Origin: Pseudoips prasinana
Taxonomy: Eukaryota; Arthropoda; Insecta; Lepidoptera; Nolidae
NCBI GenBank assembly: GCA_951640165.1
Contig: OX621263.1
Coordinates: 15,320,001-15,384,000 of the forward strand
Direction: 5' to 3'
Length of the DNA: 64,000 bases
Position 1 is the first letter of the stretch. Each line of letters begins with the position of its first letter. The notes beneath the pieces are model-generated. The model was not told where the DNA came from, searched no databases, and worked only from the letters and a program-made list of their open reading frames with translations. Positions 1 to 10,800 of this stretch are shown here, piece after piece. A program made the position numbers and the translations under genes.

Positions 1-1720
1 GGAAGCTGAAGGGCAGGCGCGTGAACAGCTCGTCCAGCGCCACAGTACGAGGTAGTACTACTTAGTATATAATGCGAGCGGTCGCAGCGTACCTCCTCCT
101 GGCGCAGTGCGGCGTGGCGCGTCGAGCCGGGGAAGCTGAAGGGCAGGCGCGTGAACAGCTCGTCCAGCGCCACAGTACGAGGTAGTACTACTTAGTATAT
201 AATGCGAGCGGTCGCAGCGTACCTCCTCCTGGCGCAGTGCGGCGTGGCGCGTCGAGCCGGGGAAGCTGAAGGGCAGGCGCGTGAACAGCTCGTCCAGCGC
301 CACAGTACGAGGTAGTACTACTTAGTATATAATGCGAGCGGTCGCAGCGTACCTCCTCCTGGCGCAGTGCGGCGTGGCGCGTCGAGCCGGGGAAGCTGAA
401 GGGCAGGCGCGTGAACAGCTCGTCCAGCGCCACAGTACGAGGTAGTACTACTTAGTATATAATGCGAGCGGTCGCAGCGTACCTCCTCCTGGCGCAGTGC
501 GGCGTGGCGCGTCGAGCCGGGGAAGCTGAAGGGCAGGCGCGTGAACAGCTCGTCCAGCGCCACAGTACGAGGTAGTACTACTTAGTATATAATGCGAGCG
601 GTCGCAGCGTACCTCCTCCTGGCGCAGTGCGGCGTGGCGCGTCGAGCCGGGGAAGCTGAAGGGCAGGCGCGTGAACAGCTCGTCCAGCGCCACAGTACGA
701 GGTAGTACTACTTAGTATATAATGCGAGCGGTCGCAGCGTACCTCCTCCTGGCGCAGTGCGGCGTGGCGCGTCGAGCCGGGGAAGCTGAAGGGCAGGCGC
801 GTGAACAGCTCGTCCAGCGCCACAGTACGAGGTAGTACTACTTAGTATATAATGCGAGCGGTCGCAGCGTACCTCCTCCTGGCGCAGTGCGGCGTGGCGC
901 GTCGAGCCGGGGAAGCTGAAGGGCAGGCGCGTGAACAGCTCGTCCAGCGCCACAGTACGAGGTAGTACTACTTAGTATATAATGCGAGCGGTCGCAGCGT
1001 ACCTCCTGGCGCAGTGCGGCGTGGCGCGTCGAGCCGGGGAAGCTGAAGGGCAGGCGCGTGAACAGCTCGTCCAGCGCCACAGTACGAGGTAGTACTACTT
1101 AGTATATAATGCGAGCGGTCGCAGCGTACCTCCTCCTGGCGCAGTGCGGCGTGGCGCGTCGAGCCGGGGAAGCTGAAGGGCAGGCGCGTGAACAGCTCGT
1201 CCAGCGCCCCAGTACGAGGTAGTACTACTTAGTATATAATGCGAGCGGTCGCAGCGTACCTCCTGGCGCAGTGCGGCGTGGCGCGTCGAGCCGGGGAAGC
1301 TGAAGGGCAGGCGCGTGAACAGCTCGTCCAGCGCCACAGTACGAGGTAGTACTACTTAGTATATAATGCGAGCGGTCGCAGCGTACCTCCTCCTGGCGCA
1401 GTGCGGCGTGGCGCGTCGAGCCGGGGAAGCTGAAGGGCAGGCGCGTGAACAGCTCGTCCAGCGCCACAGTACGAGGTAGTACTACTTAGTATATAATGCG
1501 AGCGGTCGCAGCGTACCTCCTCCTGGCGCAGTGCGGCGTGGCGCGTCGAGCCGGGGAAGCTGAAGGGCAGGCGCGTGAACAGCTCGTCCAGCGCCACAGT
1601 ACGAGGTAGTACTACTTAGTATATAATGCGAGCGGTCGCAGCGTACCTCCTCCTGGCGCAGTGCGGCGTGGCGCGTCGAGCCGGGGAAGCTGAAGGGCAG
1701 GCGCGTGAACAGCTCGTCCA
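1..1720 (-). repeat. Tandem array of an E(Pc) exon end plus its splice donor (130-bp unit, ~13 copies)
   Basis: The units are nearly identical, 130 bp long with two 127-bp variants. Read on the minus strand, each holds the last part of exon i (from LDELFTRLPF to the final Glu codons), its GTACGC donor, and about 50 bp of intron. Donor borders fall at 93, 223, 353, 483, 613, 743, 873, 1003, 1130, 1260, 1387, 1517 and the original at 1647. The 127-bp units (donors at 1003 and 1260) lack one GAG codon next to the donor. One unit has a single A-to-C change near 1209. The array continues past the left edge. Because 130 is not a multiple of 3, the many 80-81-residue frames in it are by-products. 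Confidence 0.95.
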
Positions 1721-1818
1721 GCGGCGTGCGCGCGCGGTCCAGCGCCACGCGCCCGCCGCGACACACGCGGCGCCGCGCGAAGCCCACGCAGCCCGAGCGC
1801 AGCGACGTAAGCGTGTAC
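1647..1818 (-). CDS. E(Pc): E(Pc) exon i (GFARRR..GRGGRV motif)
   Basis: The acceptor is CTGCTCCAG before 1818 and the donor GTACGC after 1647. It encodes YTLTSLRSGCVGFARRRVCR, GGRVALDRARTPLDELFTRL and PFSFPGSTRHAALRQEE. C(I/V)GFARRRVxRGGRVxLDRA is the signature near the centre of EPC proteins. Cys replaces the usual Gly before RGGRV. The final 75-odd bases of the exon together with the donor are the parent of the tandem array at 1-1646. Confidence 0.92.
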
Positions 1819-4800
1819 CTGGAGCAGGGGGAGGGGGGAGGGGGTGATCATAACACTTAAAATTTTTGTTTTTTTAACGTTTGTTTTTTTTAAAATCGAG
1901 CACATCGAACCTTCTCCGCTACATAAGTGATATTTATGAAGCGATGCAAAATAAAACGGAGGTGCACGCAATCTACACCAATTTTTCTAAGGCGTTCGAT
2001 GTGGTAAATCACGCCCTCCTTAATCAGAGGCTGGGTCATGCAGGAATATGTGACTCTTTGCTAAGATTGTGCGAGTCATATCTTCGTAATAGATCGCAAA
2101 TCGTTAAAATCCGAGGTTACAAATTTGCGACTAGAATGATACCATCCGGAGTACCACAAGGCTCGCACCTAGGGCCGCTTTTCTTCTTAGTGTTTGTTAA
2201 CGATTTATGTTCCTTCGTAACATGCAGTTATCAAATGTTCGCCGGCGGTCTAAAGCTGTATCAAGCCAGATAGATAGAACAGCTCTGCAACAGGATATAG
2301 ATAAATTCAGCAATTGGTGCTCTTTGAACAGTATGGCAATCAATACGACTTAGTTTTTTCACATGAAATTCTCTAGAAAGACACATCCTACAGTTGCAAC
2401 TTACTACATTAATCAATAATTAATGATTAATACACTGATTAGCAAGTCACAAACATTTTACGTCATTGAGTAACAAGCATGACAAACATACAAACAATAA
2501 GATCTTGTAACGTTTACCACAAAAGGAATATTACCATATTTCTCTTAAATATAGATTTATATTTTAACATAAATTAGGGGAATTTAATAAATTATGAGGT
2601 TTACTCCGCTCACTTAATAGCTATTAGTGGACTCACCTATGCCTCTGGTCGATCTCGTGTTCAAACATGCCGTCTTTAGCTGGGTTGTCAGGCTCAACCG
2701 GATCTCCGTACAGCGTGGAAGTGGGCTGAACATAAAGTGCTATATTACCCGCACAATAAAGATGTTAATAAACTTTTAGAATACATACAACGTGTTCGAA
2801 CAAAACAAATAGTTTATACACCACTTTCCAGTAAAAACAAGGCGATAGCAAAATTCCCTTTCACCCCAAATCTCATCCCATGGGAACATTCAACACAAGA
2901 GAAAGGGCTATAGTGTCTCTCTGAGTTCTGTCACGTTCGGGCTTCGAACCCTAGTAAGGTAGTAAGGGTTTTTGGTTATTGTAACATCGCTAGAATGTTC
3001 TAGTTAGTACCAAAAAGAAAAAGGATAGCTCATGAAAAGGACATACATAAATATTAATGCAAAAATTAACATATGGTTCCAGGATAAAAGAAAGAGATGG
3101 TGTGAATTTCCTGAATGAAAAGAAAGAGACAAGGACAGAGGAATTACGATTAATCTGTCATACAGGTAATGATTCTCGAAAGGCAAAATTTACTTTAGAA
3201 ATGTTATAATTTGGAACAATATCAAAGCAAAACGGTGAGTTGAATTCAAATTGAACCGAAGGCGAATTTCAATCAAGAAATAAAGTACTAAGTAAATAGT
3301 GCCAAGTGTTCCCTACACAGTGAGAAGTGTTGGAAATGTTGTAATCGCTTTGCTCCTGGAAGACACGTGATAAGGGGGGCAACGCATGTGTTAAGGGAAA
3401 CAGTAGGCAGTACGTACCATCTCGTAGTAACAGCCAGGCTTCCGGCGGAAGGCGAAGGGTCCGTCGTCGGGCGGCTCGGCGGGCTCTGCGCGCGCGGCCT
3501 CCTCGTCCGACGACGTGCACACGCCCGAGTCGGGCGGCACGCCCACTGCGGGGGGGACGCGGGTTAGCACATCACAGCCTACTACTACGTACGAATCTCT
3601 ATTACTTCAAGGGCAAACTGCTAAACTGGCTCATACGGCCAGCAGTCTTTCTGGACTAAATTCAGAAACGCAAGCTTCGCGAGCCGGTAAAGCAGTCTCC
3701 AGCCTCCTAGACTAGCTATAAACGTGATGTTAAAAAAACAAGTGTGTTTCAGACCACACGACTGAAGTAAAACTTTCAACGTAACTGGCTATGAGAGAAA
3801 GAGAGAAAGAAAATGCGTGCTCGCATCTCTCTCTCTTGCCCAACAGTAATATACGAAAGGTATCTCCCTTTCTTTCTATCTTCACTAACGATATCTCCCT
3901 TTCAATTTCCGTTCGCCTCGCTCGATCGCACTTTTCGTAACGCTCTCGTCACGCATTTTAACAAGGTCATAGAACTAAAATGAATTCTTATTCATACATA
4001 TGTGCTAATCCAAGTGACCTGCGCCTGTAAAGTGTTGTCTTGGTTATGCCACATTCCATCCAATCATACCCCACGCCTCGTACTAAAGAACCAATACATT
4101 TTGACCCAGTCGTCACTTAATGCTACTAAAACTATATTTCCTGAGAAACCATATCAATATGTTCTTGTCCCTTGACATACATTCAAAATTCAAAATATAT
4201 ATATTTTCTCTTCACAAAGAATAGGGTTATCTAGAATCTAGTGACAATTTCATAATGATATGACAATACTGCCAAGCTAGAACCCAACTTTGTGGGAGAC
4301 TGGTGCCTGACGTAGGTTTACGAGAAACCTGAATTACAGGTCACCAGAGCCCTCACGCGGTTTGATTTCGTAACAAGGCGAACGTATACATATATACATT
4401 CTTCAGGGATTTCGCTCAACTATTCTGCCCTGAATAGATGTATTATGTATTTTATGAACTTACTATCCCAAATATCTTTAATAATACCATCCAGAATATC
4501 AATGCTTAATTGACATTCTGCCTTGTGACTCATTAACAATGTGGATTAATTAAGGTAGAATTATAACAACTAAAATTTATTTTCCATTTAATTAAGGAAG
4601 TCTATCCAAAATAAACATATACTTAAGTACACATTTTGTGATTTCTTACTCTTATATCAAAATGTATTCTCAATCAATGAGTGATTCAAACGTGACAAAT
4701 AATTATAAACGTTATTCAAGCCATAAAACGTTTAAAATTGTTTAACAAAAACACTTCAAAAAGCAATTCACTATTTAATTTCAAATACAGTCCATTAGGT

Positions 4801-7800
4801 ATTCTTATTAAGGTCCAGAATAATCTAAGTATCTATATCGCTATATATAGGGCTATATCGCTTAGACATTTTAAGATATAATTGGTCATCTTGCAACATA
4901 AATTTCCGAAATATCACTTTTTTTTTTCATAATTACCACGTATCATTATGTCCCTGCTATTACCAGCTTGGTACCAGACCGCGCATGACCTCCTTAGACC
5001 TTCGACCAGCGGTGGTCGTTTTCCGGGTGGCACGATTTTCACGTAAACACAAGCGAGATAACTGGAGTATTCTGGACCCTAAATGATTCACTAACATGAT
5101 TTCTCGATGCCTAATTTCGTAGTACGGTTTCTGTATGTGGTGGGCGGTGCTGGGGGCCCAGTAGGAACGTCTATCTATACTGTTACTGTGGTGATACGTA
5201 CCTCGGAGGCCCTGCACAGATCCGACCGCCGGGTGTCTGTGTTTCCGTCTCTTGTACGGACGCCTTTCACGCTGGAAGGCAACATACCAACATGATATTG
5301 GACTCTCACTTCTGTGTATGATATACTACACTGTATGAGAGTTATTTGCTACAAATGTGTAGCGTTTTAGCAAACATACACACATACTCTAATTCCCCTG
5401 TACAATACAGCGATATTTCATGAGATTGGTTTTTCTTATAAAATAATTTATTTCGTTTTATTTATAACTACAATCCCAGATCAATCAGGTTATGAATGGA
5501 GTAGTAGTATTTTGAGGTGACAGCTCGAGAGCTGACAGAGATTTAACTTTTTTAAATGATATTTTATTTCCATAGATAAAAACACGACCATTATTCCTTT
5601 CTTGAGTATTTCATTTTAAACTTGAACGATCTTGTTTGTTTCATTAGTTTAGGAATGCTTTTGAGACGCTTAGTTACCAACTTAATAGCTTATGCTTTTG
5701 GAATACATCTAAACACTAAAAAGTCTTATATATTTACCCTAATAAATATAACCTGTTTTCTTATTATCATTATGTACCGCTAAAGTTAAATCTCCACATA
5801 CTACCGAGCTAGTACCCACCCACTCAAGCATAAACGCGAGACACGGCCGTCGTCTCCCTCACCTTTAAAGGGGGAGTCGAGAACCGAAGGAATTCTGTTT
5901 ATATCAAAGTACAATTAGAAATATTTAAATCAATGAAAGAAAATTAAACGATCAAGAAATAGAATGGACGCGCTAGTATCCATGGAAACAAAATAAAGTC
6001 AATACGAAATACAAAATGCATCATTATGGTGCATGATACACTGTTTTCAATATGAAACCATATGACAGGTACAAATCTTATATACCGAAAATTGTAGGTT
6101 AAGTAACAAACTTAGTATCATCTGAATACACAAACCTTAGGTGTTCTTTATATTAACAAAATATGTAAGCATATTTCAAGTCACAATTCAGCTTATTAAT
6201 AGAAGAAGTAATTTATTTAACCAAGGTTGTTTTTCAATGTACCATTTGAGTGAATATTAAATCAATGTTGTATACCTGTCTAGGCTGGTCCACGGGCGTG
6301 GGAGGGGGTCGCGGCGGGTAGTGTGGGATGGGATATGTGTCACGACGGAAGTTCGACGCAGGGATAGTGACTGCTGTGTACGCCGGCCTGGAATCATACA
6401 AGTTACAATATTACTTTTGTTAAAAATAAGATTATAATTTGAGATTAAAGCTGAATGGGGGCGAATAGAGGGAAGCAAGTAGAAATTATCAATGAGGTTA
6501 GAGATGAGAAAAAAAAATTATTTGAGATTGAACCCGTAAGATGGATAGAGAATAGGGGTCTACAATTCAGATGATAGGTTCTATTTGGGAATGAAACTTG
6601 AAATATGGAAATCCCTATCAAATATTAATGGGGAGACAGTACCTACCTATATCGGTAATTAAGGGGGATTGTAAACGGTTAATATTTCCACGGAGATGCT
6701 TGGCTAAGGCCGCAAGGAGGTCGAAGCTATGTCATTTGACGTTCATATCGGCCAGCGACAATATGAAAATTACTGTTTATTGTTCGCGCATAAATTTTCG
6801 TGACAGTATATTTGTGAGTCTCTGTCACACCTGATATTAAACGACCCTGCGACTGCAAAAATATTTAGACAATAAAAAGCCAACAACATACTTGATTAGA
6901 CAAACAACAAAGAATATGAAAACCAGTGTTCTTCAGACCACACCACTGAAGAAAATCTTAGATATACGAAACGGCTATGAGAGAAAGAGAGAAAGAAAAT
7001 GTGTGCTCGCACTTCTCTCTCTCTTGCCTCTACAGTAATACACGAAACGTAATTCACTTTCTATCTTCATCATATCAGCCGAAAGACGTGGCCTTGCTGG
7101 ACAAAGGCCTCCGCCAAAGATCTCCATAATTGCCGGTCTGGCGCTATCCGGAAACTATATTTCTATCTTCACTAACTTATATCTCCCTCTCCACTTCCGG
7201 TCGCCTCGCCCGATCACAATTTTCCTAACGCTCTCGTCACGCATTCTCCAGCTTACTCCCCAAGTCAAGCGTGCGTAAAGAAGTTTTACTTCCAAACTTC
7301 GGTACCGTCAACGCTTATCCACACATACACAAAATGTAGACAATATTAAATACTCTTCAATTATTAACAGTGATTGCGTCACACATCGTGAGCAATATGA
7401 CAAATATGTGATGTGACATTTTTGCGGTGTTTTGCCGTTTATATATGCCGTGAAAATATTGATCGACTCGTAAGCCCCTTGAGATGTAGGAAGCGAAGTA
7501 ATTCTGGGGTATTATATTGTTATCGAGTGAGGTAATGATTTAAGTAAGATTTGTTACATATTTTGGAATATAAACAAAATTTTGGAATCCTTTGACGAAC
7601 ATATGGTAATTACGTCGACAGTCCAGTGATCGACTCCAAATCCCTTGAGATGTAGGAAGTGAAGTAATTCTGGGGTATTATATTGTTATCGAGTGCGGTA
7701 ATGATTTAAGCAAGATTTGTTACATATTTTGGAATATAAACAAAATTTTGGAATCCTTTGACGAACATATGGTAATTACGTCGACAGTCCAGTGATCGAC

Positions 7801-10800
7801 TCCAAATCCCTTGAGATGTAGGAAGTGAAGTAATTCTGGGGTATTATATTGTTATCGAGTGCGGTAATGATTTAAGCAAGATTTGTTACATATTTTGGAA
7901 TATAAACAAAATTTTGGAATCCTTTGACGAACATATGGTAATTACGTCGACAGTCCAGTGATCGACTCCAAATCCCTTGAGATGTAGGAAGTGAAGTAAT
8001 TCTGTGGTATTATATTGTTGTCGAGTGCGGTAATGATTTAAGCAAGATTTGTTACATATTTTAGAATATAAACCCAATTTGGAATCCTCTGACGAACATT
8101 TGGTAATTACGTCGACAGTCCCTATTCGACTTATATGTAAAGATTCTGATAGATCCATTTTAATTCGCGAACGTCATCACCATGATATTGCCAACCACTG
8201 AAACTTGAGATGGTTTATGATACTTCTGAATTTTCAAGACAAGAAGCTGCTTGTTTAAGTCAGCAGATTGAAAGGAGGGTTAAAGCAGAGAAACTGAGTG
8301 TTGTAGCTTAATAAAATGTGGATTGGTGGAGAATTTGGTTGGACCAAATTCTCGGTTAATTAAACTTGTTCAAGGGATCCTTGGACCTATAGAAGTAAAT
8401 GGACTAGTAATCAGGATATTATACAGTGCTGTGAATGTGAATTTGCTGTGTGGTGACGGCAATGTCATCACCCCATCTCATCCCCTGGGGGGCGTCGAAA
8501 TCATCCGAAGGTATACCTACCAGACTACGAGCAGCAGCGTTTTTCTGTGAACTATGACCATCAAACTGCGATCGCCAACATGTCTGCCAAGCGTGGAGAT
8601 ATTGGCATATACCCCCATTCTATGGGGAGGCTTTTGTCCAGCAGTGGACGTACTTTGACTAACATGACGCTACACAAAGTTGGGCTCTAATAGAAAAATA
8701 CACCATATTTCAAGTTCCAACCACTACAGGGGTGAAAGTGGTAAACTGCTGGGGGTTAGAAAATATAAGTTTAGAGGTGTTATACTTGGGTGGTGGATCC
8801 GGTATCAACTGGTTGGCGAAGTCCCCGGCCGCGTACCGCCGCTCCGCTATAAGTGCAGTGAGGCGAACAAGTTCCCGCTTAGCGCTTTCCCTCCGCGCGA
8901 CCAACTCTAAGAGCGTGAGCGCCCTAGCTAGGTCGCGACGGAGTTTCAGCATCTTTTCGTAAGAACTTTCATCGTTTTTCCTGAAATTGATAAATAAATA
9001 TATTTTAAATAAGTCAAATAAATATTACGGTCACCGTAGCCTAGTTGGTAGTGCTCCTGCCTACGAAGCTGGTGGTCCTGGGTTAGAATCCCGGTAAGTG
9101 CAAATATTTGTGTGATGAGCACGAATATTTGTTTCTGAGTCATGGATGTTTTCTATGTATATAAGTATTTATCTATCTATATAAGTATGTATATCGTCGC
9201 CTGGTACCCATAGTACAAGCTTTGCTTAGTTTGGGGCTAGGATGATCTGTGTGACATTGTCCCTAGATATTATTATTGTTGAAATTACCAAGTATTGACG
9301 ATATTAAATCTTTGAACAGAGAAGAGGATACTGTCCCTGTTACAAAAATAACCCAACACCCTGCCGATCTGTGCAAAAGCTTTTTATGAATCCATACCGG
9401 TCAAATTATATTATTTATAAATGTTTTATATTATTATACCCTGCGTGAGGTCGGGATACAATATAATATGGTTGTCACATAAACTAAAGAAAATATCACC
9501 GAAATGTGTGTACGCTCATAACTTCCCAACGACTGCACCAAATTGAATAAATCTTTTCGTTATTGTCAGGAGAAGGTTTGTATGAAAAAAGAAATAGCAA
9601 ATATTTAAGACTATCAGACTTTTTCCGTCGTTGTTTGAATTTAAATCTACGATACAGTATTTCTAGTCCAATATAAAAGACTAAACACATTGGCAGGGTG
9701 CATTACAAATTACAATCAATTGATTGCATTGACAAAGAAAAAACATGAGGTCCTGGATTCCCGGGTCGAGCCAAAACGTGATATTGGACTTTTCCATCAT
9801 AAAAATTTTCGGTAGCATCGGGGTTTTGTAGTTTGCGGTGTTACCCCCGTGCCTCAGACAAAGCTAGCGGTCCTACACCTAACTTTTGTTCCGATAGTGA
9901 CAGCTAGCCCAATCCCATCGAAACATGAGTGTGAGGAAATAGAGTGCTTGCTCTACAGGCTGGCCGAGGAGTTGACGTTCAAACACAAAACTTAGATACT
10001 CCCATGTATATTCTACGATTTTGCGTAGTTTTCGAGATAGAATTTTTTAATGATTTTTTTCGTAAATTTCACCTAACATCAGTTTTCGATATTTTTCTCG
10101 TTCTGTTGAACATTTCTGGTTCAGCCTTTTTGTGATAACTAATTAGCATAGTTTAACCTAACACCCTAAAAAGTATGGTTTATCTAATCATTGCAGAACT
10201 GATTTAGAATTTATTCGAAAGTTCAATATTAGGGTTTAAGCTCAGGACTCAAAAATTTTCAAAGTATCAAAATAACGCAAAATCGGAGAACATACATGGG
10301 GGAGATTCAGATACTCCTCATCATAAAGTATATAAATTTTGCGTTTGAACGTCAACTCCACGGCCACCCTGTATATGTCACGTCTCTATTATAACATACA
10401 CATTATAAAAAATATTATTAATAATATAATAAACCACCTGATGGTACGTGGTCACGGAAGCTTATAGACAGTTGCAACATTGGGGCGTGGTGTACCCAAA
10501 AAAACTATTCTAAACCGCTGATGACAACACCTTCTCACCTGTTCTTCCTGGTCTGCATTTTCTCCGTGCGCCGCCTGAAAGCTAGGTACGGGTTATTGGA
10601 CGACTGGCCCGGCCTGTTCTCAGTCTTCACCGATAGAATTAGTGCGTGTTGCTGAAAATGACAAACATTCCAATGTCAATAAGTGTTTGAAGACAACACA
10701 TAGAACCTTATATCTCGACATTCGGTTTCCTGTCTCTCAACTGCACTCCACCAATGAACTAACGAAATAATTGTATCGCTTCATCAAAAAGACAATTTAC

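Noticed and set aside
58..1597. Eleven overlapping 80-81-residue minus-strand frames
   Set aside because: They are the same 130-bp unit read through its splice donor into intron and the next unit. Only the exon-end part (LDELFTRLPF...) is real protein, and only in the outermost copy.
1..1720. Reading the array as a CRISPR or as a plain satellite
   Set aside because: There are no unique spacers, and the unit contains conserved E(Pc) coding sequence and a donor, which a plain satellite label would hide.
8710..8962. Stand-alone small genes at this position on both strands
   Set aside because: The minus frame is exon d of E(Pc) plus intron; the plus frames are its shadows.
9029..9100. Genuine tRNA gene
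   Set aside because: Same reasoning: a tRNA-like head with a shared body and tail in other copies.
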